This document shows, in pieces, positions 16,665 through 24,652 of a stretch of DNA of 64,000 nucleotides; positions within the stretch are counted from its first letter, which is position 1; each line of letters begins with the position of its first letter. The position numbers and the translations under genes were made by a program. Source of the stretch: an uncultured Prevotella sp. (lineage in GTDB: Bacteria; Bacteroidota; Bacteroidia; Bacteroidales; Bacteroidaceae); NCBI GenBank assembly GCA_900315635.1, contig OMZV01000007.1, positions 25,962-89,961 on the forward strand, given 5' to 3'. Below the pieces are notes generated by a model that did no database searches, was not told the DNA's origin, and saw only the letters and a program-made list of their open reading frames with translations.

Positions 16665-18005
16665 ATGGCACATAAACTTTGGGAAAAGAATTTTGAAGTT
16701 AACAAGGAAATAGAGCGTTTCACCGTTGGCCGCGACCGTGAGATGGACCTCTATCTCGCTAAGTACGACGTGCTCGGCTCTATGGCCCATATAACCATGC
16801 TGGAGTCAATCGGACTGCTTACGAAGGACGAACTCGACAAGCTCCTTGCCGAGCTGCGCAATATCTATAAGGTTTGCGAGGAAGGAAAGTTCGTCATTGA
16901 GCCCGATGTCGAGGATGTCCACTCACAGGTAGAGCTCATGCTCACCCGCAAGCTCGGCGACATAGGCAAGAAAATCCACTCCGGACGAAGCCGCAACGAC
17001 CAGGTGCTTGTCGACCTGAAACTCTTTACCCGCCACGAGGTTCACGACATAGCCGACCACGTGAAGATACTCTTCGACGAGCTTATCCAGAAGAGCAACC
17101 AGTACAAGGCCGTGCTCATGCCGGGCTATACCCACATGCAGATAGCCATGCCGTCGAGTTTCGGACTGTGGTTTGGTGCCTACGCAGAGTCACTCGCCGA
17201 CGATATGCTCTTCCTGCAGGCTGCCTACAAGATGACCAACCGCAACCCGCTGGGCTCAGCCGCCGGCTATGGCAGTTCGTTCCCGCTGAACCGCCAGATG
17301 ACGACCGACCTGCTCGGCTTCGACTCGATGGACTATAATGTGGTCTATGCGCAGATGGGACGCGGAAAGATGGAGCGCAACGTGGCGTTCGCCCTTGCCA
17401 CCATTGCCGGAACGCTTGCTAAGATGGCTTATGACGCCTGCCTGATGAACTGCCAGAACTTTGGCTTCGTGAAGCTGCCTAAGGAGTGCACCACGGGCTC
17501 AAGCATTATGCCTCACAAGAAGAATCCTGACGTCTTCGAGCTTATCCGTGCCAAGAGCAACAAGATCCAGGGCCTGCCACAGCAGATTATGCTCATCATG
17601 AACAACCTGCCGACGGGCTATTTCCGTGACCTTCAGGAGATAAAGGAAGTGTTCCTCCCTGCCTTCGACGAGCTGCGCGACTGCTTGCAGATGGCGGCTT
17701 ACATTATTAATAAGATGGAAGTCAACGAGCATATCCTCGACAACCCGATGTACGACCCGATGTTCTCGGTCGAGGAAGTCAACAAGCTTGCCGCTGCCGG
17801 AATGCCGTTCCGCGATGCCTATAAGAAGGTGGGACTGGAGATTGATGCCGGCACATTCCATGCCGACAAGAATATCCACCACACTCATGAGGGCTCCATC
17901 GGCAACCTCTGCAACGACAAAATACAGAAACTCATGGACGAGAATATCAGTGGGTTCCACTTCGAGAAGGCTGATGAGGCTGAGAAAAAACTGTTGTCAC
18001 GATAA
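16665..18005 (+). CDS. argH: Argininosuccinate lyase
   Basis: Splits argininosuccinate into arginine and fumarate, the last step of arginine synthesis. 446 residues. Seen: the fumarase/aspartase superfamily signature GSSIMPHKKNPD at about 278-289, the HSGRSRNDQV block near residue 105, and the GYTHMQIAMP region with the catalytic histidine near 160. No clear -7 box is seen immediately upstream, where the phased repeat array ends about 40 bp before the ATG. Confidence 0.96.
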   Translation: MAHKLWEKNFEVNKEIERFTVGRDREMDLYLAKYDVLGSMAHITMLESIGLLTKDELDKLLAELRNIYKVCEEGKFVIEPDVEDVHSQVELMLTRKLGDIGKKIHSGRSRNDQVLVDLKLFTRHEVHDIADHVKILFDELIQKSNQYKAVLMPGYTHMQIAMPSSFGLWFGAYAESLADDMLFLQAAYKMTNRNPLGSAAGYGSSFPLNRQMTTDLLGFDSMDYNVVYAQMGRGKMERNVAFALATIAGTLAKMAYDACLMNCQNFGFVKLPKECTTGSSIMPHKKNPDVFELIRAKSNKIQGLPQQIMLIMNNLPTGYFRDLQEIKEVFLPAFDELRDCLQMAAYIINKMEVNEHILDNPMYDPMFSVEEVNKLAAAGMPFRDAYKKVGLEIDAGTFHADKNIHHTHEGSIGNLCNDKIQKLMDENISGFHFEKADEAEKKLLSR

Positions 18006-18060
18006 AGGAGTTGAACATTCAATTTCAATTATTAATCAACAAATCCAACAAATAAAAAAT

Positions 18061-18095
18061 AATCGTCCATTAGGACGATTGCAACTATTTTTTAT
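18061..18095 (+). terminator. Terminator after argH
   Basis: AATCGTCC-ATTA-GGACGATT hairpin followed by GCAACTATTTTTTATTT. The stem is short but followed by a T-run. Confidence 0.65.
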
Positions 18096-18116
18096 TTAAA
18101 TATTGTACCGATTAAT

Positions 18117-18719
18117 ATGCCAAGTTTCTCAATAGCTAAAATGTTGAAGTCGATAATAAATAGGAAGGGAATGCCGGGCGTTCTCTTCCTGATACTCCTT
18201 TCCTCTTGCAGTGGCGACTCACCCGTCAGTCGGCGATACCCATGCCATTTCACGTTCCACACCGAATGGCATCCCGCAAGCATGATATTCACGGCACTCA
18301 ACACCAACAACTATTATGTCAGCATAAGCATGTCGGTATATCATGGCGCCTACGTCGTCAATACTTCCGACCCAAACGGCAAGAAAGAGAGCATAGCCCT
18401 GACCAACGACATTGAGAACCTTGCCTACAGCAGCGGCATCTACCTCGGTGCCGGTGGCACCAACGGGTCTATAATCCTTGGACACACCAACTTCAACGGT
18501 TATGTAGCCTGGGACGGTCAGTGCCCTAACTGCGCAACCGGCTATACAACCAAATATCCCCTTCAATGGACCGACAACACCACCGTCGTCCGTTGTAATA
18601 ACTGCCACCGCACTTACTCGCTGGAGACCGGCGCAATACTCAGTGGCAACAATGGCGAACGCCTTATGCAGTACGTTGTAAGCCTGTCGCCGGGTGGTGT
18701 TCTAGGTGTCGGCAACTAA
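18117..18719 (+). CDS. Lipoprotein with a Rieske-like/zinc-ribbon Cys4 domain
   Basis: A 200-residue putative lipoprotein: a charged N-terminus, hydrophobic GVLFLILL, and lipobox LLSSC at about 27-31. The C-terminal part holds CPNC, about 20 residues, then CNNCHRTYSLETG. The layout (glycine-rich strands, paired cysteine knuckles, a Tyr-Ser-x-x-Thr-Gly tail) resembles Rieske-fold domains, but with Cys-x2-Cys at both knuckles where a 2Fe-2S Rieske site has Cys-x-His and Cys-x2-His. A bound zinc or a rubredoxin-like iron is more likely. No partner genes point to a pathway. The first start is used; a later Met (residue 9) would still give a good signal peptide. Confidence 0.65.
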   Translation: MPSFSIAKMLKSIINRKGMPGVLFLILLSSCSGDSPVSRRYPCHFTFHTEWHPASMIFTALNTNNYYVSISMSVYHGAYVVNTSDPNGKKESIALTNDIENLAYSSGIYLGAGGTNGSIILGHTNFNGYVAWDGQCPNCATGYTTKYPLQWTDNTTVVRCNNCHRTYSLETGAILSGNNGERLMQYVVSLSPGGVLGVGN

Positions 18720-18734
18720 TTATTCTCAAAAAAG

Positions 18735-18843
18735 TTCGACCGCTTAAGCATTAATTTCGAACATCCATGTAGCTTTTTCGGTCGTTTGTTCACAATGTGC
18801 CGTTTTCGCCACTTGCAAGTTTAAAATCTTTGTGATACCTTTG
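18735..18843 (+). promoter_or_regulatory. Promoter module with 21-bp-spaced direct repeats (copy A)
   Basis: TTCGACC at 18735-18741 and TTCGAAC at 18756-18762 are direct repeats 21 bp apart around TTAAGCATTAAT. A TTGCAAG (-33 type) follows at about 18813 and a TACCTTTG -7 box at 18836-18843. Copy B at 23589-23697 has the same parts at the same distances (first repeat to -7 box: 101 bp in both). Confidence 0.75.
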
Positions 18844-18903
18844 CAAACGAGAGATATACAACAATATCCCTTTATTATTAATCGTTTACAAACCAAAAGT
18901 ATC

Positions 18904-19950
18904 ATGAAGCAGAACAAGTTTTTCACATTGATGGCAACAATGCTCCTCGCTATGGCGGCATTAGTTTCTTGCAGTGACGATGATGACAATGACGGCGGTA
19001 ATGCGGCTACTCCACAGTATGAGTCTATAGCTGCCAAGTATGACATCACGACAGCGAACTCACCTTACGAGTCGGTAGAGTTCACGGCTAGCGGTAATTA
19101 CATTATTATTCAGAACGGCAGCGGAAGGGCAAAGCAGAACGCTACCCGTGCGGTCGCTCCTAAGTCGAAGTTCGGCAACAATCCATTCCTGGCTAAGTTG
19201 TCGCCACGGACCCGTGCGTCTTACAATCAGGTAATCCTCACCGGAACTTACACTTATGCTGACGGAGTTTACAAACTCGACAACAACACCACAGTGTCAG
19301 TAACCGTAGGCGAGGACGGCAGCTACTACAACGTTGTCTTTACCAGTGGCGACGGAACAACGTCGACATTCGAAGCTGACAAGTCGGTAACCCAAATCAC
19401 CAACAGCGCTAAGTCAAACCTCCTTTGCCGTACCTGGAATCTCGCTAATGTCAGTTATGTAATAAGTCACAATGGCAAGACCGTGTTCACATGGTCGGGT
19501 AGCGACTATAAGGACTACGATTCAAAGTGGGCCGCATTCCTGAAGCAGAACTATCCTTCAGTTTATGAAAGAGAGTATGGTGATGATTATGTATATGACG
19601 ATGATGACGATTTCATCGACCAGATGATTTTCACCAAGAGCGGCACGTTCCTGATAACATGGGCTAACAGCGATGGAACCACGGAGTACGAATATGACTA
19701 CTGGAGATGGCAGAATGAGAGTGCAGGCATTATCCTGTGCGCTTATCCTGAGGATATAAAGAGTGAAAGTGACTGGACTTCTACCGATGAGGACATTTGG
19801 GAACCGTTGACAGTTGCGTTCTCTGGCAACAATCTTGTAATGGCAGCGCACCTTTATGAGACTGAGGCTGAGTTCCTGGATGACTATTCTAAAGATCAGG
19901 AGAACGAGCATGCATGGGAAACTTACAGTGAAGCTACATTCCATTATTAA
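18904..19950 (+). CDS. Surface-exposed lipoprotein of unknown function
   Basis: A 348-residue lipoprotein. MKQNK is followed by a hydrophobic stretch and lipobox LVSC, then SDDDDNDGG directly after the cysteine; an acidic run there is the Bacteroidetes lipoprotein export signal for the cell surface. The mature part has beta-strand repeats, a YDDDDDF loop and many aromatic residues; I do not recognise a family. The frame opens 24 codons earlier (18832) but that stretch contains the -7 box. It has its own promoter module, shared with the beta-barrel gene at 23775. Confidence 0.75.
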   Translation: MKQNKFFTLMATMLLAMAALVSCSDDDDNDGGNAATPQYESIAAKYDITTANSPYESVEFTASGNYIIIQNGSGRAKQNATRAVAPKSKFGNNPFLAKLSPRTRASYNQVILTGTYTYADGVYKLDNNTTVSVTVGEDGSYYNVVFTSGDGTTSTFEADKSVTQITNSAKSNLLCRTWNLANVSYVISHNGKTVFTWSGSDYKDYDSKWAAFLKQNYPSVYEREYGDDYVYDDDDDFIDQMIFTKSGTFLITWANSDGTTEYEYDYWRWQNESAGIILCAYPEDIKSESDWTSTDEDIWEPLTVAFSGNNLVMAAHLYETEAEFLDDYSKDQENEHAWETYSEATFHY

Positions 19951-20002
19951 TACCACGGATTAACCTAATACACAATTATATAATATAATTCGTAGCAAAT
20001 CA

Positions 20003-20058
20003 GCAATTGTAGGGGTGACCTAAGCGAAAGCGCATGGTCTCCCGACAATTGCAATTTT
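20003..20058 (+). terminator. Hairpin of the GTAG family, possible terminator
   Basis: GCAATTGTAGGGGTGACC pairs imperfectly with GGTCTCCCGACAATTGC across a 15-nt loop, followed by AATTTTTTGC. It lies between two lipoprotein genes and could end the upstream transcript. Confidence 0.6.
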
Positions 20059-20093
20059 TTGCTTTATGCGGAAAAACCTATCTTATTATCATT

Positions 20094-20891
20094 ATGAGAA
20101 AGACTTTATTTTCAAACCTGAAGGCTATGGCAATGCTTATTGTTATGGCATTGTCGGTAGCGTGCGTAACATCTTGCAGCAGCGATGACGATGATGAAGG
20201 CGGCGGTGGAACAGAGGCTGCACAGAGCCTTGTCGGAAAGAAATTCCACTATCAGGAGGGTATCTCCGATGTCAAGCTCGACATGACCGACATTGAGTTC
20301 CTTACCGACCGTGCGTGCTTCGTCAGCAAGAAAGGCTATGACAATACTGAAGAGGATGGAGCACGTTATGACTGGACTGATGTCTACACATATACCGTCT
20401 CCGGCGGCAAGGTCAACCTGAACTGTGTTGGCGAACATAACGACATGTTCTCTGTTGCGCTATCGGGCAAGGGACTGAAAGGCTATACCGAGCAGGATCC
20501 GACTGATTATGGACTCAGCGGCAGCAGTGACAACTCGTTTGTTTCGGGAAAGACATTGAAATGCGTCTTTGACGAAAAGTATGATTTGGACTGGTTGCAT
20601 ACTGAGCAAAAGGTAGTATTCGACGCAAATGGCACTTATAAGCATTACTATACTACCCATACTTATTACCGCTACAGCAATACCGACAGATGGAAGGAAT
20701 CCGAGGATACAAGGCAGTGGGACGACGTGCTTTTTGACATGGGTATCTATAATTATAACCCCGAAACTCAGAACATTACCCTTGTTACAGCTTATGGCAC
20801 TAATGCGTCAAGGTTTCGTAAGGGTGAAGTTAATGTCTACAAGAAGACTTCCGGCGGTTGGGAGAACATGGGCTACACGTTCAATTTCTAA
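20094..20891 (+). CDS. Surface-exposed lipoprotein of unknown function
   Basis: A 265-residue lipoprotein: MRKTLF, hydrophobic stretch, lipobox VTSC, then SSDDDDEGGGG, which matches the surface-export signal. The mature part starts with a segment of the LVGKKFHYQEG type and shows beta-strands and Tyr/Trp-rich loops. It may be a lipocalin-like or DUF-type small barrel, but I cannot name a family. The layout is like its upstream neighbour, although the sequences are not close. The frame opens earlier at 20034 within the hairpin; ATG 20094 is the sensible start. Confidence 0.72.
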   Translation: MRKTLFSNLKAMAMLIVMALSVACVTSCSSDDDDEGGGGTEAAQSLVGKKFHYQEGISDVKLDMTDIEFLTDRACFVSKKGYDNTEEDGARYDWTDVYTYTVSGGKVNLNCVGEHNDMFSVALSGKGLKGYTEQDPTDYGLSGSSDNSFVSGKTLKCVFDEKYDLDWLHTEQKVVFDANGTYKHYYTTHTYYRYSNTDRWKESEDTRQWDDVLFDMGIYNYNPETQNITLVTAYGTNASRFRKGEVNVYKKTSGGWENMGYTFNF

Positions 20892-20903
20892 CCAAAGTAA
20901 TAA

Positions 20904-21077
20904 CGAATATTCCCAATCGTCCAATCCACGTAGGAGCGATGGTTTCCGAACCGTTGCAAGTTTCCCAATCATTGTAGGGGCAACGGTTTCCGAACCGTTG
21001 CAACAATCAGCAGGGATTTTTAAGACGACGGTTCGGAAACCGTCGCTCCTACTAAGGCGGATGATTGGGGATATTCG
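20904..21077. repeat. Composite palindromic element with nested GTAG hairpins
   Basis: A left arm (20904-20954) and right arm (21028-21077) form an imperfect inverted repeat of about 50 bp, including CGAATATTCCCAATC and GTAGGAGCGATGGTTTCC on the left. Between them a second hairpin (TTGTAGGGGCAACGGTT, TCCG, AACCGTTGCAACAA) is nested. All parts carry GTAGG and the core GGTTTCCGAACC. It fills most of the 288-bp gap before the SGNH gene and has no ORF. Confidence 0.85.
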
Positions 21078-21120
21078 TTTGTTTTCGATAGTTTTATTTC
21101 TTTTTTCTCCCTTTTTGCAT

Positions 21121-21128
21121 TATCTTTG
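21121..21128 (+). promoter_or_regulatory. -7 box for the SGNH/MBOAT operon
   Basis: TATCTTTG followed by CAAACG, 52 nt before the ATG. Confidence 0.65.
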
Positions 21129-21179
21129 CAAACGCAAGGCGTGTTGCCCAGCATGTAAAATCCTAAATAAAACAGCAGA

Positions 21180-22028
21180 ATGGGAGAACGATTGAAAGTG
21201 TTGCTTATACTGGCACTGACGGTTATTGCCGTTGTTGGCTATGCCGTCATGCCGCAGCAAATATCTTTCAATGGGTTCGTGGTGCGCAAGCTGGATCTTA
21301 GCGGACTGCACGATGTTGTGCCTTTTGTCGACGGACAGCATAACACCGATGAGGCTAAGGCTGGTATTGGACCGGTTGACAGGCAGAAAGAAGGCTTTGT
21401 CAACGGGGTCGACACGACACATCAGACGGTTCTCTTCTTCGGCGATTCTATGACCGGTGGCATTTGCCATAGGCTTGACGACTATTGCCATGCCAATGGT
21501 CACAAGCTATACACTATAACATGGTATAGCTCGACGACGGAGAAGTTCGCCAAGTCTAATATTCTGGATACTTATATCCGGCTTTATCATCCTACATATT
21601 TTATTGTCTGTCTCGGAAGCAATGAACTCTTTGTCCATGATGTTCCGGCAAGGCGGCAGTATGTCAATGAGATTATAAAGAAGTTTGGCGGCAAGCCTTT
21701 CGTGTGGGTCAGTCCGCCAAACTGGAAACGGGACACGGGTATTGACAATCTTATTAGGAGCTGCGTTGGCGACGGGCGGTTCTTCGATTCGTCGCGGCTT
21801 AAGCTTGAGCGTGCCTCCGACCATATACATCCTACTGTTTCGGGCTCGGCGAAATGGACTGACGAGATTGCCCGCTGGCTGGGCGACCCTGACGGTTCGG
21901 CTCACCCGATAAGGATGGAGCAGCCCGACGTACATTATTATTCGTCTTATGATATTTACACTCCGCAGTTCGATGGGTTCAGCGGCAGTGACAATCCCGT
22001 GCGCCACCGGCATTTTGGACGCAGATAA
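21180..22028 (+). CDS. SGNH/GDSL-type hydrolase-like protein paired with an MBOAT acyltransferase
   Basis: A 282-residue protein with one N-terminal membrane anchor (LLILALTVIAVVGYAV) and an extracytoplasmic SGNH domain: GDS motif with the nucleophile Ser at about residue 90 (FFGDSMTGG), GSNE with the oxyanion Asn, and DHIHP with D214 and H217. Such proteins act with MBOAT partners in moving acyl (usually acetyl) groups onto surface polysaccharides. Its stop is 4 bp before the MBOAT gene, so the two are one operon. The acceptor glycan is unknown. Confidence 0.85.
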   Translation: MGERLKVLLILALTVIAVVGYAVMPQQISFNGFVVRKLDLSGLHDVVPFVDGQHNTDEAKAGIGPVDRQKEGFVNGVDTTHQTVLFFGDSMTGGICHRLDDYCHANGHKLYTITWYSSTTEKFAKSNILDTYIRLYHPTYFIVCLGSNELFVHDVPARRQYVNEIIKKFGGKPFVWVSPPNWKRDTGIDNLIRSCVGDGRFFDSSRLKLERASDHIHPTVSGSAKWTDEIARWLGDPDGSAHPIRMEQPDVHYYSSYDIYTPQFDGFSGSDNPVRHRHFGRR

Positions 22029-22032
22029 ATGA

Positions 22033-23514
22033 ATGGCTATGCTTACGGAAATAGAAAACATATTGCTTCAGATCGACAGGTTCCTCGTCTTCCCTGATGA
22101 GGAGTGGTCGCTGTGTTCGTTTCCGTTCCTTGTGGCGTTCATCATTTTCTATGCTATATATATAGGTGTAAGCCATACCGGAAGGAAAGCTACCCTGACT
22201 TATGTCACGGCGTTCAGCCTTTTCTTCGCTTGGAAAGCCAACGGACTGCTGATGTTTCTGCTGCCTGCAACGGCTCTGTTTTCGTGGTGGGCAACACGGC
22301 GGATGATGGCTCATTGGCATCATCGGCGATTGCGGCTGGCTTTGATTATCATTGTCGATCTGTTGCCGTTGGTCTACCTTAAATATACGAACTTCCTGAT
22401 GGGGATTGTCAATGACATCATTGGCAGCAATTTCGGACCGGTGGAGTTGTTCCTTCCTGTCGGTATCTCGTTCTATACTTTCCAGGCTATAAGCTATTCC
22501 ATCGATGTCTACCGTGGAACTTACACGGCCCGGACGCGTCTGTTGGACTATCTTTTCTACCTTACGTTCTTCCCCTTGCTTATGGCAGGACCTATCACAA
22601 GGGCTAATGTGTTGCTGCCACAGGAGCGGGAACAGCGTCCCGGAAAGCCCGGAATGGCTTATCGTGGACTGTGGCTTATAATGCTTGGACTGGTGAAGAA
22701 GGGCCTGATAGCCGACTATATAGCTGATTATAACAACTGGATATTCGATGATCCGACGGCTTATTCCGGCTTCGAGGACGCTATGGGAGTGCTCGGCTTT
22801 ACGTTGCAGATATACTTCGACTTCTCCGGCTACAGCGATATGGCTATCGGACTGGCGGCATTGATGGGCTATGAGCTGAAGGATAATTTCAACTTCCCGT
22901 ACCAAAGCCTTAATCCGCAGGAGTTCTGGCATCGTTGGCATATTGCCTTGTCGACGTGGTTCCGTGACTATCTGTATATCCCGATGGGCGGCAACCGCTG
23001 TGGAATGCTCCGTACTTGCTTTAACAATTTCTTTGTTATGCTGGTCGCAGGGCTGTGGCATGGGGCTTCATGGATGTTCGTCTTGTGGGGCGCTATTCAT
23101 GGAGTGGCACTTGTTCTGCATAAGATTTGCCGCCGGTTGTTCCTTGATAGAATCCCTGATACCGTGGTCGTAAGGGTTGTCTGTTGGATAATGATGTTTG
23201 TCTTTGTGGCGTTCACGTGGATATTCTTCCGTTCTCGTGACCTTGACACAGCTTTGGCTCTTATCAATCATATTGGCTCTGACTTCAGTCTGGACTATTT
23301 CGTTCCGTTCCTTTATGCCCGACCGATGTGGCTTGTGTTCGTTGTGGTTGGCTTGGAACTGCAGAGTATTCGCTCGGACGATTGTCATTGGTTGCAGGAA
23401 GAGTTCGTCAAGTTGCCGTGGATGGTTAAGTTCCTTATCGCTTTAGTTGTTATTATGCTGGTCGTTACATTCCGGCAGGATAGTGTGCAACCATTTATCT
23501 ATCAGCAGTTTTAG
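22033..23514 (+). CDS. MBOAT family O-acyltransferase (DltB/AlgI type)
   Basis: A 493-residue polytopic inner-membrane protein with about 10-12 hydrophobic segments. It matches the AlgI/DltB branch: VELFLPVGISFYTFQAISY, then FFPLLMAGPITR, IYFDFSGYSDMAIG, PYQSLNPQEFWHRWHIALS, and the active-site region AGLWHGASWMFVLWG with the invariant His near 342. It moves acyl groups across the membrane to the SGNH partner encoded just upstream. Met start at 22033, with MAMLTE; another start at 22039 is equally possible. Confidence 0.9.
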   Translation: MAMLTEIENILLQIDRFLVFPDEEWSLCSFPFLVAFIIFYAIYIGVSHTGRKATLTYVTAFSLFFAWKANGLLMFLLPATALFSWWATRRMMAHWHHRRLRLALIIIVDLLPLVYLKYTNFLMGIVNDIIGSNFGPVELFLPVGISFYTFQAISYSIDVYRGTYTARTRLLDYLFYLTFFPLLMAGPITRANVLLPQEREQRPGKPGMAYRGLWLIMLGLVKKGLIADYIADYNNWIFDDPTAYSGFEDAMGVLGFTLQIYFDFSGYSDMAIGLAALMGYELKDNFNFPYQSLNPQEFWHRWHIALSTWFRDYLYIPMGGNRCGMLRTCFNNFFVMLVAGLWHGASWMFVLWGAIHGVALVLHKICRRLFLDRIPDTVVVRVVCWIMMFVFVAFTWIFFRSRDLDTALALINHIGSDFSLDYFVPFLYARPMWLVFVVVGLELQSIRSDDCHWLQEEFVKLPWMVKFLIALVVIMLVVTFRQDSVQPFIYQQF

Positions 23515-23555
23515 CTAGGTAGAGAATCATTTATTTGTCGTTTTAATCCCATTTT

Positions 23556-23697
23556 TTCGACCAATTGTTCATCCATCTTAAAAAAACTTTCGACCATTTA
23601 AGCATTAATTTTGACCACCTAAACACTTTATTGATATGTTTATGACCGAAAGTCCGATTTTGCCATTTGCAAGAATGGAATTTTTCCCATATCTTTG
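23556..23697 (+). promoter_or_regulatory. Promoter module with 21-bp-spaced direct repeats (copy B)
   Basis: TTCGACC at 23589-23595 and TTTGACC at 23610-23616 are 21 bp apart around TTAAGCATTAAT, as in copy A. TTTGCAAG follows at about 23666 and the -7 box TATCTTTG at 23690-23697. The first repeat is 101 bp before the -7 box in both copies. A third TTCGACC sits upstream at 23556-23562, only in copy B. Confidence 0.75.
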
Positions 23698-23774
23698 CAA
23701 TGTAAATTTAAAACAATTTAGCTTACTTTTAAAGTATAAATGCAAACCTGTTTATTAACTTAATAATTACAATT

Positions 23775-24329
23775 ATGAAGAAACTATTAATGATGGCAGC
23801 CGTGCTGCTTTGCTCAATCGGTGCTTTCGCACAGCAGGAAGTCGGAACTTTTACCTTGCAGCCTAAGGTCGGTTTAAACATTGCTAACATCACTGATAAT
23901 GATGGCGGTAAGTCAAAGGTTGGCTTCGCCGCAGGTGTTGAGGGTGAGTATCGTGCAGCCGACATCCTCGGTATCAGTGCAGGTCTTATCTATTCTTCTC
24001 AGGGAACTAAGTTTGAATTTGAGGATGAAGACATAAAGATTAGTGAGAAGTGGAGCCCTGCTTATCTGAACATTCCTATCCTCGCCAACGTTTATGTAGT
24101 CAAGGGACTTGCTGTAAAGGCAGGTATCCAGCCGGGATTCATGATTAGCAAGGACGATGTTGATGATGCCAAGTCTTTCGACTTCTCTATTCCGGTAGGT
24201 CTCTCTTACGAGTATGCTAATGTTGTTCTGGACGCTCGCTATAATTTCGGTCTTACCAAGGTCGCTGATGGTGGTGATTCAAAGAACAGTGTCTTCCAGA
24301 TTACACTTGGCTACAAGTTTAAACTATAA
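23775..24329 (+). CDS. Outer-membrane beta-barrel protein (porin family)
   Basis: A 184-residue secreted protein: signal peptide to about residue 20 (AFAQQ), then eight-strand barrel character with alternating hydrophobic residues: VGLNIANI, VGFAAGVEGEYR, GISAGLIYSSQGTKF, LNIPILANVYV, GIQPGFMIS, VLDARYNFGLTKV and the terminal aromatic strand FQITLGYKFKL. This matches the small outer-membrane barrel (OMP_b-brl_2) family common in Bacteroidetes. Function is unknown. It ends in a clear terminator and shares its promoter module with the lipoprotein at 18904. Confidence 0.85.
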   Translation: MKKLLMMAAVLLCSIGAFAQQEVGTFTLQPKVGLNIANITDNDGGKSKVGFAAGVEGEYRAADILGISAGLIYSSQGTKFEFEDEDIKISEKWSPAYLNIPILANVYVVKGLAVKAGIQPGFMISKDDVDDAKSFDFSIPVGLSYEYANVVLDARYNFGLTKVADGGDSKNSVFQITLGYKFKL

Positions 24330-24374
24330 AAGCTAAAGAATCTATAAAAGAAGAAGTTGCACAATTTTCTAATT

Positions 24375-24415
24375 ACCTCATTCCCGCTTTGAGAAAAGTG
24401 GAAATGAGGTTTTTT
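24375..24415 (+). terminator. Terminator after the barrel gene
   Basis: ACCTCATTCCCGCTTT pairs with GTGGAAATGAGGT across an AGAAAA-type loop and is followed by TTTTT. Confidence 0.88.
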
Positions 24416-24472
24416 AATGCCTCGGATTCAAAAAAAGTTTCGTTTTCCTTTGTTATTTCCGAGAAATAGCCT

Positions 24473-24480
24473 TATCTTTG
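24473..24480 (+). promoter_or_regulatory. -7 box for tRNA-Leu
   Basis: TATCTTTG followed by CA, 46 nt before the mature tRNA 5' end. Confidence 0.65.
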
Positions 24481-24526
24481 CATTCGCTTAAATTCATTCA
24501 TTGCCTTTTCTTAGGCTAAGTTGGAC

Positions 24527-24612
24527 GCCGCAATGGTGGAATTGGTAGACACGAGGGACTTAAAATCCCTTGGCCAGAAATGGCTGTACGGGTTCGAGTC
24601 CCGTTCGCGGCA
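24527..24612 (+). tRNA. tRNA-Leu (anticodon TAA)
   Basis: An 86-nt class II tRNA. The anticodon arm is GGGA-CTTAAAA-TCCC with anticodon TAA; a variable arm (TTGGCCAGAAATGGCTGT) and a standard TTCGAGT T-loop follow. The CCA end is not encoded (CAAAT follows). The acceptor stem GCCGCAA / TCGCGGC has an A-C mismatch at pair 6:67; all other pairs are good. Confidence 0.95.
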
Positions 24613-24652
24613 CAAATATCATCCACACAAGATTATTTCTTCCACTAAGTCT

